Assembly (NCBI GenBank): GCA_963971575.1
Contig: OZ020624.1
Location: forward strand, 30,888,356 to 30,952,355
Direction: 5' to 3'
Source of the DNA: Liopterus haemorrhoidalis
Taxonomy: Eukaryota > Arthropoda > Insecta > Coleoptera > Dytiscidae
Length of the DNA: 64,000 nt
Shown piece after piece: positions 1-12,200 of this stretch. Position numbers and translations under genes: made by a program. The notes below the pieces were generated by a model. It was not told the DNA's origin. It saw only the letters and a program-made list of their open reading frames with translations, and made no database searches. Positions within the stretch are counted from its first letter, which is position 1; each line of letters starts with the position of its first letter.

Positions 1-1084
1 TCCATTTGGGGCCCAATGTTGGCTGCCTTTATAGAGTTACACCTCAACCAACTTACCTATATTTGAATTTATAGATGAATGTGTTTTAATTCGTAGTGAA
101 GTACTGAAGTGAAGCAAATATGACTCAGACATTTGTCAGTAGAATTGCAATATGTTCAAATTGGTGATTTAAAATCATTTATCTGTGATCCAAGGAGTCC
201 CACAAGGTTTTTTAAATACGGTTAGAGAAAACGATCTGAGGTTAGAATTTTTGGATTTTCCGTAGTTTATTTAATCTAGAAAAAATCTTGTAATCGTTAA
301 CTTCTAACATAAGATAAAAATAGAAATTTTTCTATAAAGTTCCTTGTAATTCGTGAGTTTTGTTTTCATTGATGTCTTATTTAAGTTGTTTGGTGTGTTT
401 AAAGTTCTCTGCGGTAAAATTTAGTAATTTCCTTTCTGTGTTTAGTTTTCGTTGTGTTGGTAATAAATCATATCTCGACTCCTGGTTAAGAATTTACAAT
501 TCCTGAAGAATAAATTGCCCAAGTTTTATATAAATGGAAGTTTAAATGCAGATTGTACAGCGATAAAAGTAAATCTAAGACTTTTTAATAAATTACCAAC
601 TTAGTTTGGTAGCTTGCATGAAAAAAAAAATATGTTTGAGATTTTAAGTCTTTGGTTCGATTTGAGATTCTTCGTTTTTAAATCGATTAGCTATTCCAAA
701 GGTTACATAAATGTCGGAACTGATTTATTCCGCTTTTTTAAATATCGCTTAGCCGATACCTTCAAGTATTGAAGTACTGATAAACTTAAAATCGATGGCA
801 AATGAGAATTTCTTACTTGAACGATGTAATTGTTTATTTAATTTGCTAAATTCATTCACGATAAGTATGAAATGACGTCATAATTGAGCAACTTGCCAAG
901 TTGCCAGTTGTTATTTGTTTATAACATAAAAAAAAAATAGGTTATATACAACCATTTCTAAAAAGAGATTGAAAATCTTTATATCCTAAGGAGTAAAGGG
1001 GTTAATGTGAATGTAATTAGACAGTCCAATGGTCAAGCCTCAAAAAAACACATCTTTTTACATCAGGTTTCAGTGAAAGTCGGC
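1..1084. other. AT-rich stretch without a recognised gene
   Basis: I see no coding frame with recognisable protein character and no clear repeat structure here. Short A/T tracts are frequent. It could be intergenic DNA or part of an intron of a gene to the left. Confidence 0.5.
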
Positions 1085-2001
1085 TGGTCGGACTTTCAAG
1101 GCCAAAGTGTCACAGTTATGACATATCTCCACTACTAGTAGACTCGATATACGTTCCTAGGAAATCCGGCGTAAACCGAATTGGCGTAAAAATAATGAGG
1201 GTATAGTGTTAGGTTCCAAATAAATAAACAATAGACATAAATGGTATCTACGAGGTATATAAATTAAGTAACCGGACTGGCAACATAGCGTTTGATCTGG
1301 CAATATTTGAGACCCGGGATTTGAAGGGGAGGGGTGGGAGGTGGACACGTGATACGCCTTCAGAGTTTGAACTCGTTAGAGTAATTTTGTTGTCTGTAGC
1401 GATTTTCTTCGTGAAACAATTTTTTCTAGTGCGTTCTAAAAATGATTCGTTTCGAGCAACGGTGTGCTATCAGGTTTTGCTTCAGACTTGGGCACTGTGC
1501 ACCGGAAACTTTTGCAAAATTCAGCAGGCCTATAGAGACAGTGTTTTGTCAAGGACGCAGGTTTTTTGGTGGTTTAAAGCATTTTCAGAAGGAAGAGATT
1601 TGATTGAAGATGAATCATGCAGCGGAAGGCCTTCATCTTCAAGAACCGATGAAAATGTCGACACAATCCGGGATCTTGTGCGTTCAGATCGTCGGTTGAC
1701 AGTCAGATCGGGGAAGAGTTGAATTTAACTCACACTACTGTTCATCAGATTTTAACCAATAAATTGGGGCTTGTTATCTTGCTGGACTTTTTCAAGAATT
1801 TCATCAGCTTTTTCACTGATTGGACGACCAGAGCGTGAATCATCTTTTACATTAAAATTACGAGAAGGAAAGCGAGCGAACCATTTCCGCGCAGCATATT
1901 TTGATAAAGTACCTTCAATGTAAACAGCACAAATTTTTTCACAAGCCTGAGTAGTTAAACTAAGTCATAACTGTGACACTTTGGCCTTGAATGTCCGACC
2001 A
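1085..2001. repeat. 38-bp inverted repeat pair (1085-1122 and 1964-2001)
   Basis: The 38 bases at 1085-1122 recur in reverse complement at 1964-2001 with one mismatch visible. The right copy interrupts the reading frame of a minus-strand mariner relic. The pair may be the tips of a small unknown element or two copies of one dispersed piece; no target-site duplication was evident. Confidence 0.6.
1442..1770 (+). pseudogene. Mariner transposase, N-terminal fragment (frameshifted)
   Basis: Translation gives the start MIRFEQRCAIRFCF, then in the next frame QQAYRDSVLSRTQVFWWFKA and the linker SGRPSSSRTDENV, and after another shift GEELNLTHTTVHQILTN. These are the paired helix-turn-helix domains of SETMAR-type mariner transposases. 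At least two frameshifts and a loss of sequence before the catalytic domain make it non-functional. The same N-terminal piece recurs near 63.1 kb. Recognition is from memory of the family. Confidence 0.8.
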
Positions 2002-2063
2002 TTCTTCCCTTTATCGTAATAATATTGCAAGATATAGCGCAATTTTTCATTACTTTTCTCCAT
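1775..2063 (-). pseudogene. Second mariner transposase, N-terminal fragment, reverse orientation
   Basis: On the minus strand a frame opens with MEKSNEKLRYILQYYYDKGKN and resumes with CEKICAVYIEGTLSKYAARK and SGRPISEKADEILEK. This is the N-terminal DNA-binding region of a different mariner lineage (mellifera-like). About 38 bases matching 1085-1122 sit between the two blocks and disrupt them. The DNA to about 2250 resembles a mariner 5' untranslated end. No catalytic domain remains. Confidence 0.65.
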
Positions 2064-2839
2064 TTTCAAACGCAAACAACTTTCCAACCACTGCACAAAT
2101 TTTGATGTTTAGACACTCAAAGTAACGCTCGAACTGTCACCTTTCCAACGAGCGCTTAGTGGTATTGCTGCGATCTGTGTTTCCTGAGTTATTTGCAATT
2201 GGCGCCGTCTATCGGCAAAAACGCCACGAACTTTTTCCCAGTCATTTCGAATGTACAATTTTTTTTTTTATTCGAATAAATAGTATTAACGCACGCGCGT
2301 TTCGCATTACGTGTGAAAGGAATTTATCTCCGTTTGACGAAGAAATATTAAATAGAAGTATTAAATATATGGTACCAACACTCTAAACAAAAATGTCTCT
2401 ACAAATTTATATTAGCATTAACTAATATTATAGTAACTTTTTTTGTTTGTTAAAAAAACTGTTTATCTTTTAATAAATTTACAAAAACATTTTAAATTTA
2501 TTTTCTTCTCGTTTTCTTATGTTGACAACATTGTTTCAAGTAAAAAACCTACTCGTCGTAATCTTGATACAGAGTTCATTTTAACATTGTTATTTCTCGT
2601 TTTGTTCTCCAAAACAACAGCCTATCTTAAATTACACTTTCATTTAAATGTCTTATTTGATAATTCGGTATTTATATTTAGAAAAATAAACGAGAGGGTT
2701 TTTTTGTTAAAATATTTTTAACTAGGGTCATATCAAATTAAAGAAAAAATTTTAATTAGTGAAAAAAAAATGTTTTAGTCACGGAAAATTTAAAATTCTA
2801 ATAAAAATAGCCGTTCCACAATATCTGGTTTAGCTAATA

Positions 2840-2975
2840 AAGAATCTAAATGATTTTAACTCAGCCATTATCCTCATAGACAACTTGTACGTTTCTATGT
2901 GTAAAATTAGGAAAGGTGTAACACAAGGTTGCATTCTAGTACCACTGCAATAGATATATTACATATCATTTTTAG
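2840..2975 (+). pseudogene. LINE reverse transcriptase fragment
   Basis: A short + frame reads CKIRKGVTQGCILVPL, matching the conserved GVxQGCxLSPxLF block of non-LTR reverse transcriptases. Only this motif is left. About 70 bases of it are repeated at 3538-3615, directly after the mariner right end. Confidence 0.55.
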
Positions 2976-3250
2976 GGTTTTTTAGGTATGACAAAAAAAT
3001 CCTTACACCGTCATTTTGTCATCCGTCTGTCTGTCTTTCTGTCTGTCTGTTCGGTAAAAATTGTAGCCAAACGGCTAAACCTAGAAAGTTGAAATTTGGC
3101 ATGATTATACAACACTTTGACCTGCATATAGGAAAAATACTAAAACATCTAAAAAACATATCTTCCTAAAAATATAAACAAATATGTGCTCATCGAATTT
3201 TTTTTTTTTTAATTCTGAGAAGGGTATCAAATGAAAGCCCTTTGTACGTA

Positions 3251-3475
3251 CTTGACTTGAGTCCTTGTGACTTTTTCCTCTTCCCAAGATTGAAAAATCA
3301 CTTCAAGGGATGTCATTTTGGGACACACGAAAACATTCAAACATCCGTAACCGACCAGCTGAAATCTATTCCAGTATCTGAGTTTCAGCACTGCTATGAG
3401 AATAGGAAGAACCATCTCCAGCGCTGTATGGCTTCCCAGGGAAGTTATTTTGAGGGAGACAATATTGAATTGTAA
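3251..3475 (+). pseudogene. Mariner transposase, C-terminal fragment
   Basis: The frame reads LDLSPCDFFLFPRLKNHF and ends SQGSYFEGDNIEL. This is the last part of a SETMAR-like mariner transposase, including the third catalytic aspartate of the DD34D triad within SPCDFF. The first two catalytic residues are absent. The right terminal repeat follows at 3507-3536. Confidence 0.8.
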
Positions 3476-3537
3476 TTCTATTCGAATAATTTTTTTTTGA
3501 AAAATCAGTCCGGTTACTTAATTTACACACCTCGTAT

Positions 3538-3615
3538 GTGTAAAATTAGGAAAGGTGTAACACAAGGTTGCATTTTAGTACCACTACTATAGATATATTA
3601 CATCCCATTTTTTAA
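3538..3615 (+). repeat. Direct repeat of the LINE RT fragment
   Basis: It is nearly identical to 2900-2975 and begins exactly at the outer end of the mariner right terminal repeat. This suggests a mariner insertion into one copy of a duplicated LINE fragment. Confidence 0.6.
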
Positions 3616-5137
3616 CCAGTCCATTTTTTTGACTTAAACATTTCAGTAAACAGGTACAGGTAACCTTTTAAGTGTCCACTGTCCAGTGATAACAAGCGAG
3701 GATAACAAGCGCTGTCATATGCAAGTAACAAGCGCTCTTTTACTTAACCAGCATTATACGTAAAAAATAAATATTTAAAAAATATCTTGTTATTTTATTC
3801 TAATCTTTTTTCCAGCTAGATCTGAACTTGCTCATTCCAATTATTTATTCTACCCATAATCAATCATTAATTGACATTGCATGCAAAGCTCTAAAACGTT
3901 AAACATAGAATTTTATCAAACTAACCCTTAATTCTTAATGGATGTGCATTTTAGAAACAAAAATATGGCTATGTATAATTTGAAAGCGAAATATTTTTAA
4001 ACATTTTTAATGTCATTATGGTCAAATTAGGTTTTAATAACTTAATTTTTAACTTACACATCGCGTTTTTGAGAAAAATCGTTTTTTCTCTACCTTAATG
4101 CATTGTGTATATGAATTCTAAATATGTTTCACAGGCCAGATTGAGTTATTTTGGTGGGCAGATATTTAAAAATCACAGAGGACAGGTGGGTGAAATTCTA
4201 AAAATCATTTTAGAACGTGGGGAAGGAATTCTGAAAATCAATTAAGGACAGGGGGAGTGCAGGAATTCCTAAAATGTTTCGAAAAAGAGGCTAGGGTGAT
4301 TCTAAAAAAGAAGTAGAAATTTCATGCGAGCCGTTTGAAACTTATTAATGGGCCAGATTCGGCCCGCGGGCCATAGGCTGTACACTGTAATATATTAATC
4401 AAAAAGTGTCCCCTCAAATATTTTACCCACCAACCGCTACTGCTTAAGGCCGACCAAAAGACGGCGTATTGCCCACTTACTTTGTAATGTCACAGAGTAC
4501 ATATTACCTCAAATTTCAAAACCAGATCTGTGGTGTATATATATTAATTATAAAAAACTCTATTTTCACACAATTAATCAAATTTTAAAACAATTTTTCG
4601 TGTCTAAAAACCATTTGCAAGACGTTTTAATTAAAAGCAAAAAAAACTTTCAAGAAAAAGAAACGAAATATGAATAAGAGTCTTATTAAATATCATGTTA
4701 TCCGATGTTTCTCACGAAAAATAACTTGATAAATCGACCATTTGAAATTGTAATGAAAAATTACGACCAAAAAAACAAATGTCAAAACAACTCATATTTC
4801 TTACTTTACGCCAAAGTTGTAAATTTATCAAAAAACGTTTAATTTTCTTAAGTTTACGGTCTGAAATATGAACCAGCCTTTATTTAGGAGTAATTAAACA
4901 AATTTATTACAAGATTTATTTTTTTGAATAGTAATCGTTAAGTCAAAGGGTACAATGGAATCTCGAACTCAGAATACAATCTGTTCCATGAGACAAATCG
5001 AATTTTAACTTGTTTGATTTTGAAATAATAGCATTTTATTTATCAAGCATATATTGAAGGCTATATTTCATGAGGATGAGGTTTACTATCCGATCCCAAG
5101 GCGAGGATTGTAATCATCCGAGTGAAATATAGCCGTT
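3616..5137. other. Intergenic AT-rich DNA with a hAT-like tip near 4340-4385
   Basis: There is no coding frame of note. Around 4350 a GC-rich phrase, GATTCGGCCCGCGGGCC, resembles the subterminal sequence of hAT elements. The matching opposite end was not found. Confidence 0.35.
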
Positions 5138-5530
5138 ATACGAGGTAAATTAACCGGACTGATTTAAAAAAAAAATTATTCGAATAGAATTACAATTCAA
5201 TATTGTCTCCCTCAAAATAACTTCTTTGGGAAGCCACACAGGGCTGGAGACGGTTCTTCCAATCCTCATAGCAGTGCTGGAACTCGGATACTGGAATAGC
5301 TTTTAGCTGGTTGATTACGGACGTTTGAATGTTTTTGAGTGTCCCAAAATGGCGTCCCTTGAGGTGATTTTTCAATCTTGTAATGAGGAAAAAGTCACAA
5401 GGACTCAAGTCAGGCGTGTAAGGAGGAGTAATTTGACCGGGGAAAATTTCAGGATATCGGCGATCGACGCATTTGTTCCCGTATAACGATGTTTTTAGCC
5501 AGTCGCTAGGTATGAGCAAGTGCAAATGGT
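5138..5530 (-). mobile_element. 5'-truncated mariner, C-terminal transposase part
   Basis: It begins with the same TACGAGG terminal repeat as the element at 1249. On the minus strand it encodes PDLSPCDFFLITRLKNHLKG through SYFEGDNIEL, with the stop at 5190. The sequence upstream of PPYTPDLSP no longer matches a mariner, so the copy is truncated near 5430-5530. It is the same subfamily as the copies at 1.2 kb and 63 kb. Confidence 0.8.
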
Positions 5531-6298
5531 TAGACCAAGCATATGCAGTAGATTAGATTAGTTTAGACTTTACTTAGCATTATTTTGCTACATAAACAAA
5601 TATTAATACTAGGTAAATATAATTTCATATAATATATTTAAAAGTAAGTCTAAACAATGAAATGTATTTAAGATAATAACAATAAAAACAAATTAAAATT
5701 GGCAGGATTTTCGAAAAACAAAAAATATCAATTTAAATGTTTAAAACAACCACAAAAAACGCGTAGGTGCCCATCTCTGTCTAAAAAATTAACTTAGAAT
5801 CAGCTGTTCACAGTCCACCATCTTGATTTTACACTTCCGGTTACCATGTTCCATTTTTATGTCCCTAATTCTATTCTTACTGCAGTAAAGTTTGACATTC
5901 TAGATTGATCTATATGTAGTCAACGTCATATTCAAAATTAATAGCTAGTACAAAACCTTGCTATATTATTTTTGTTGTGAATGACAGCTTTATACACACG
6001 ATTTTTCAATAAACTTTATATGATAGATTATAGATTTTTATATTATTTATGCTTATCAATCTTACGAAAAGAATATGATATTAAAAAACATTATTTATTT
6101 CATATATGATATTAAAATGGTTATAAATTATATTAAATTCGTTATATTAGCATCCAATTTGATACACGTGGTGCCATTTAGTATCGAGTAGCCGAACTAC
6201 AGTACTATATTATAGGAAATTTTATACCATACTACAGAAAATTTTATTAAATCGATGCAAACGCCATCATGTGAAGTTGTTCTGTCAAAAGAGACAAA
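5531..6298. other. Upstream region of KIFBP
   Basis: AT-rich intergenic DNA holding the presumptive promoter and 5' leader of the KIFBP gene. A short upstream frame starts with ATG at 6255 and runs out of frame across the KIFBP start codon, so it could lower translation if it lies in the transcript. No promoter element can be assigned by eye. Confidence 0.35.
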
Positions 6299-8095
6299 AT
6301 GGGGGTGTCAAAAGAAGCATTTGTTGATTTACAAGAAAAATACGAAAAAGTAAGGAAATTAATTGAAGAAGACAGTAAATTAGACCCCCCAAATGAGCCG
6401 TACAAATCAAAATATGCGGCAAAAAATCTATTAATTGGCATGAAGAAAAATATTGAGAGGTTAAGGGAGAACACCATTCCTGAAACTGAAGTTTTATTAA
6501 CTGCAATGTTGGGAACAGTCTGGCTGAATCTAGGGATAGTTTCAGTTGACACTGAAGAATTAACAAACGGTGAGACCCAACTTAATTCAAGTTTAAGTCT
6601 AGTTGAAAATGATCCTTTAAAACCAGAATACATACTGTTAATGCTAAATGCATTAAATCAGTTAGGGATCCTTTGGTCTAATAGGGATGATGCTGAAAAA
6701 TCCAAACAATATTTAACACAATCAGAGATGTTGTATAAAAATTTTAAGGAGCTCAATATACCACCTTGGAGCTTTTATGACATCTTTCAAGCATCAGGTG
6801 ACAGAAATATTCAAGAAGCTCAAAAAGCACTTGAAAAAACTCACACATTAACACTCTACTACTTGGCTCAAATTTATGGTAGTCTAAAAGACGTTCTTAA
6901 ATCTGCAGTTTATTGTCATGTGACCTTAAAAAGACAGCTAGACTTTGAAGACCTGGATCCAATAGACTGGGCATTGAATGCAGCAACTTTAAGCCAATTT
7001 TTGATGGAAAAAAATGGTTACAAACAAGCAAGACACCATCTTTCTGCTGCATCATTCATGCTTAATAAGTATGAAACAAAATTAAATGCTTCTATTGAAC
7101 ATACTGATGAATATGATGCAAAAATCGAAATCTTCAAACACAGAAGTGCAGATGTAGCAAGATGTTGGGCTAAGTATGGTTTATTGCTTCTTTCTTCTTC
7201 CAGAGATCGATTATTAAATCATACAGAAGATGAAGATTCAAGATGTACCATGATTTCAGATCTTGCAAAATTAGAATTAACATCAAGTAGCACTGTTTCA
7301 AAAGAAGATTTATTGAATCTACATTTTCAAAGTTTAAATCTAGAGGTTTATGAAACACAAATAACTGATCAATTTTTATTAACTTTTGAAGATGCAAGAA
7401 GTGTATTTTTAATAACCCAGTCTTGGTTGCAGGATTCTCAAAATTATTATTCCCTAGAAAACCATGCTTCGGATTACGTACAAATCATTCAAGACCTTAG
7501 TCAGTTGTATAATTATTTAGCCTTCTTTGAAGAGGAACCAGAAAGACAGAGTAAGATGCATAAAAGAAGAGTTGGTCTTTTGGAAAAGGTATTAAAAGAA
7601 TTAAACCCAACTTATTACATGCAAGTCTGCAGGGAAATTTGGTATGAATTAGCAGAAACTTATAATACAATCTTAGATATTAAGATGGATAAATTAAAAG
7701 GTTCAAATGAACGTCCAACAGCGCATGCGTTGATAAAAATCAACACTCTGATTGATCAAAGCATAGAACATTATCAAAACTTTATAAATTCCTTAAAAAC
7801 ACCAGCTACAGATCAAATGCCAGTTGATATTCAAGAGGAATACGAAAAACCAGCTGTGACAGCTTATTTTCAAATTGGTGTTTTATACGGAAAATATATC
7901 ACCCCTGACAAAAAATTACAAGTTCTCTACACAGAACAAAGCTTAGAAAATTATAATAAGATGATTAAATATTGTCAAACACACAAAAAAGCTGAAGAAA
8001 GTCTTAAAGTTGAGCTTAGTGTAAGTAAAGAAATGGTTGGATTACTACCTTTTAAAATACAAAAGATCAAAGATACAATACCACCAGATAACTAA
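6299..8095 (+). CDS. KIFBP: KIF-binding protein (KBP)
   Basis: One uninterrupted frame of 598 residues. The N-terminal block with PPNEPYKSKYAAKNLL matches the conserved EPYKSKYSA region of KIF1-binding proteins. The body is helical and TPR-like, as known for the family (for example residues 191-236, with YYLAQIYGSLKD and CHVTLKRQLDF, and the later EIWYELAETYNTILDIKMDK). Human KBP is about 620 residues, so the length is right. In other animals KBP binds the motor domains of certain kinesins and blocks microtubule binding, affecting mitochondrial and axonal transport. The ATG at 6299 is the first in-frame start and precedes the conserved region. The gene has no intron here although its neighbours do; this may be lineage-typical. 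An AATAAA lies at 8216. Identification is by remembered similarity. Confidence 0.93.
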   Translation: MGVSKEAFVDLQEKYEKVRKLIEEDSKLDPPNEPYKSKYAAKNLLIGMKKNIERLRENTIPETEVLLTAMLGTVWLNLGIVSVDTEELTNGETQLNSSLSLVENDPLKPEYILLMLNALNQLGILWSNRDDAEKSKQYLTQSEMLYKNFKELNIPPWSFYDIFQASGDRNIQEAQKALEKTHTLTLYYLAQIYGSLKDVLKSAVYCHVTLKRQLDFEDLDPIDWALNAATLSQFLMEKNGYKQARHHLSAASFMLNKYETKLNASIEHTDEYDAKIEIFKHRSADVARCWAKYGLLLLSSSRDRLLNHTEDEDSRCTMISDLAKLELTSSSTVSKEDLLNLHFQSLNLEVYETQITDQFLLTFEDARSVFLITQSWLQDSQNYYSLENHASDYVQIIQDLSQLYNYLAFFEEEPERQSKMHKRRVGLLEKVLKELNPTYYMQVCREIWYELAETYNTILDIKMDKLKGSNERPTAHALIKINTLIDQSIEHYQNFINSLKTPATDQMPVDIQEEYEKPAVTAYFQIGVLYGKYITPDKKLQVLYTEQSLENYNKMIKYCQTHKKAEESLKVELSVSKEMVGLLPFKIQKIKDTIPPDN

Positions 8096-8215
8096 ATATT
8101 GCTTAAAAATTAAATTTTTTTGCTTAAGCACAAAAATATTGTTAATGCTATATTTATATGTTATTATTGTTTAATTTTTTTAATATTGTAAATCAAAATA
8201 CATTATGATGTTTAA

Positions 8216-8221
8216 AATAAA
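8216..8221 (+). terminator. Likely polyadenylation signal of KIFBP
   Basis: AATAAA located 121 bases after the KIFBP stop codon, in AT-rich DNA. Confidence 0.5.
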
Positions 8222-9211
8222 ACTGGATATTATTTCAACAACCTGTCCACCATTTTGTTATCGTTGTTATCAACATCGTTGGGGTGTTTTTGAAACAATT
8301 AATGCATAAAATTTAATTTTTTCCATGATATATCAATTGAAAATTATAAAATAGTGTATTTAATTTAATTTAAAATAAAATTTTAGGGGGATATTGTTGT
8401 TTTTAATTAATAATGTAATATAATCTTGCATACTTATGACGTTTATTGAATTATTAGAGTAAAATTATTAATTTGTGTATTTTATTTAAATTTTGAATAC
8501 CGGCGCATGTATTTTCTTCTTGAATTTTGTTTTCTGAACATGCCACAACATAACGGAGCGCAGCTGTTCCAGTTATCAAATACAGCTTGTCGAATACTGT
8601 ACATTTTGTCGCTGGCATTTTATGGCAAGCTTCGTAACTTCATATCAAGCAAAAAAGTAAATAATCGTTAGAAAAATTGGAAGAATATTTGACTGCAAGC
8701 CTAACAGTATCAATTTTATGTAAGTTTCTATTGTTTTTCGTATTCTAACTACTGATTTTCGTATAATGTTTTTGTGAGTTAACTTCCAATGTAGGTTTGT
8801 TGGTCGTAGTTGAGATAGCCATTTTATGTACTGTTTTGCTGTGAAAATTTTATTAATCTTACAACATCCTTTGCACTTTAAACAATTTATTTATTATTAA
8901 TTCAATTTTAAAACAATAAAATATTTATTTAATTGTTTCTTGTGTTATTTTTTGTGTTAACTTTTTTATAAATCGTATCTATTTATAGATTTTTTTATCT
9001 TTATTTTGATGCGAACGTCCTATTCTCTCGAATCTTATCTAGATAGATAAAAGTATTTTTATTTAACTAACAATAGCCCCCCTTATTACAGGAACTCTAT
9101 AAGAATTTTACTGGGACTCTGCAGAATTGAAAAATCATTTATCTACATATTGTAGACACTATTAAGGGTTTTATAAACCCAAGTACGTACTACAAAAAAA
9201 AATAAATAATC
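8222..9211 (+). other. Intergenic region and possible 5' untranslated exons of me31B
   Basis: The stretch holds no protein-coding frame. A GTAAGT donor at 8720 and a pyrimidine-rich CAG acceptor ending at 9091 could bound a leader intron, leaving 9092-9211 as the start of the me31B coding-exon transcript. This is inference from splice-site appearance only. Confidence 0.3.
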
Positions 9212-12200
9212 ATGATGGAGACATTGAATTCAAATAACCATTTATTAGGAAGTATGCAGAGTAAAACGTAAGTATTTATGTATTTTACAAGTTTATGCAA
9301 GTTTCTACATAAACATTCCATGAATTTTTGTACTTGATTTTTTTTGCTGACTTTCTCTTTAAGTGTAATAATTGGATTAATTTTTTTGCAGAGATATAGA
9401 AAAAATGGATGATGTTGGGTGGAAGTCAAAACTCAAAATTCCACCAAAGGACAAAAGAATAAAGACTAGTGTAAGTAGTTTTTTTTTTTATCCTATAAAT
9501 AGATTTTAGTTTTTTGTCAATAAAACTTATTTACTGCCATTTAAATTGTTTAAGTTTCAATTTAACAGATTGAAGCTCACTTGTTATTGCTATTTCACAC
9601 ACAACTTTGAGAATAATTTAAATATGATGGATGCCCATATATTTTTTTAAGAGACTCGTTTTTCTTCTGATGTTATATTTGAGTATATATATATATATGT
9701 TCTGAAAGCTTACCCCAATTTGAAACATTATCCAAACAGTGATCTGCTGAACTTTTTTTTTGTCACCTAAGTTCTATCATTGTTATGTTTTGTTTTCTTT
9801 GTTTATAATATATTTTTTAGGGTTTCTTGTAAACAGAAAACCCTTACGCCGTTTTCAAATACACTTTCAAAATCGGTTGCATCTTGTTGCTTTTATTTTA
9901 GTATCCTGATGCTTAATACTCCCTACATTATAAAATAAGTGTTCAATTATAGTTTTTTTTAATGGATTATTGAAATTAAATTTATCGATAGTTATTTTTT
10001 TAAATTAGTCCTCGATTTGGGTTTCTTTAACTCCATTCAATCATTACAACACAAAGAGTGTTGTAATGATTGAACACTCAGAAAACGTTCAGTATTGATG
10101 AACTCATTGCGGCCGTGCATAAAACATGGGGTGAAATAACCGCGGAAAAACTGGACAATTGTTTCATTACACTGCAGAAGTGTATGGAATTGACCATGCT
10201 TCATAGAGAAGGCAACCATTACAAGCTTCCTCACACTTAGTTGTGAAAATATACATGATATATAATGTAATGTATACTTTGCATATTTTTTTATGAAATT
10301 GGACACTTATTTTGGAACGGAGGGAGTACTATTTTCTAATTATTCTACGATGAAATCAAATGGTATTTATATGAAAGTAATTGAAGAATTTAGACCAATA
10401 ATTCTCAACCAAAATCTTACAAAGGCCAGCAAAAGAACAATTTTGTTAGATGGACCGTTAAAATATCTTTTTACTCGTACCAGTAAAATTATCAATTTTG
10501 TACTCGAACAAATGAAAATATTATTTTACAAGTGTTATTTATTGTTAAACTAAATTTACATTGAAAAATAAATTTTTTATAAACTCTTCGCTTTTGTAAG
10601 AACAAACTAGAGGAAATTTTGTTTTCAATAGTTTGCACCTTTGAAACTGTATGACATGTTGGTATTAAAAAATTATAAAAAATGTCAATTGCTTAATAAT
10701 TATCAGAACCAATAAATCTAAAATGATATGTTGGTATTAAAAAATTATAAAAAAGTCACTTTCTTAATAATTATCAGAACCAATAAATCTAAAGTTGGTT
10801 TTACAGCGTAAGGAATATTTTTAATTGGCATTTCAAGTCTGTATTACACTATAAAAGTAACCAAAATAACTAAACCTGGTTTGTCCTTAAAAAAGTGAAC
10901 AGCTTATAGTTACTAGTACAAGTATCAATTTATAATTTTATGTACAACTTCTATTAGCTGTAAATTATTTTCAAAAAATATTACTTGAACTGTTTTTTAA
11001 ATTTTCGCGAACCAAATAAATATAGCCGTGGACCGGCGGTGAAGAAACACTGATTTAGACTGCTCCTATCCAAGTTTTTCTATATAAAAACGTCCTTCCA
11101 AATATCCAACAGTCCAAACGGGATGTGCCCATTATTTCCTTTTATTTTTGTCTCTTTCGTACTTCTTACTAAGGTATGATAATCCAAGATAACAGCACAG
11201 ATTTTGGCTGTAAAAATGACCGGTTTGTTCTTTAAAAATTGTTATCAAACTCCTGGGTGTAGAGAGTTGACATTTGGTATGCATATACAGTTATTTGAAC
11301 CACTTATAAAATGTATTTTGTTTTCTTAATTTATATATTGATTTTTCTAAAATATATTTTAAATAAATAAGCTGTGGCCACAACAGGACTGACCGCCATC
11401 TCAAAGTACTTGTATAAAATACATAGCAGCAGAGTAGAAATAACTTGGCCCAATATTTTCTAAAGAGATATTATTTATCATTACCATAGAAACGTTACAT
11501 ATAAATATGAAAAAATAGATACTTAAAAAAAATTTCGAAACTTTTTTCGTTTTATCAAAACAGACAGACCGACATGCTAAAAATAGTTAAAACGTTATAT
11601 AGGGACCTCAATTCGTGGAGATCCATCGAAATGTCAAAATCGGTATGATCACAATAACGCTCTTCTATATGTTGGCGGTCGTTAAAAAGTTAACTAGTGA
11701 CAACTTAAAGGCTTGTGACCTGGATTATGGAACTAAAATGAATTACCAATTTAAAATCTTATTTTTACGTTATTTTATAGAAAAAGAATTTTCTACCCCA
11801 CCATTTTTTTCCAGAGGGACTATTTTAAATTCAGGACAAAATCAGAGTAATGTAAACCAGAATAGTACGCTAAAAATTAGTTATTTTCCAAAAAATATAT
11901 TTATTTTTCTTTTTTGATGTAATTTTTATTTACAGGATGTAACAGATACGAGGGGCAATGAATTTGAAGAATTCTGCCTTAAACGTGAGCTCTTAATGGG
12001 CATATTTGAAAAAGGCTGGGAAAAACCATCACCAATCCAAGAAGCATCAATTCCGATTGCTTTGTCGGGTAAAGACGTTTTAGCGAGAGCTAAAAATGGT
12101 ACTGGAAAAACAGGTGCATACAGTATACCAGTACTAGAACAAATAGACCCTAAAAAAGAAGTAATACAGGCTCTAATTATTGTCCCAACTAGAGAATTAG

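Larger units (their letters stand above)
1249..3536 (+). mobile_element. Composite mariner element with matching 30-bp terminal repeats
   Basis: The left end (1249-1278) and right end (3507-3536) are reverse complements over 30 bases with two mismatches, starting TACGAGG. The left half holds the N-terminal part of a SETMAR-like (irritans group) mariner transposase and the right half its C-terminal part. The middle, 1770-3240, is foreign: part of another mariner in opposite orientation, an AT-rich piece and a LINE fragment. Either one mariner was broken by nested insertions, or two truncated copies lie side by side; the flanks do not decide. Confidence 0.6.

Noticed and set aside
2443..2721. 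92-codon plus-strand frame rich in Phe and Leu
   Set aside because: Composition follows the AT-rich DNA inside a disrupted mariner; no membrane protein family was recognised.
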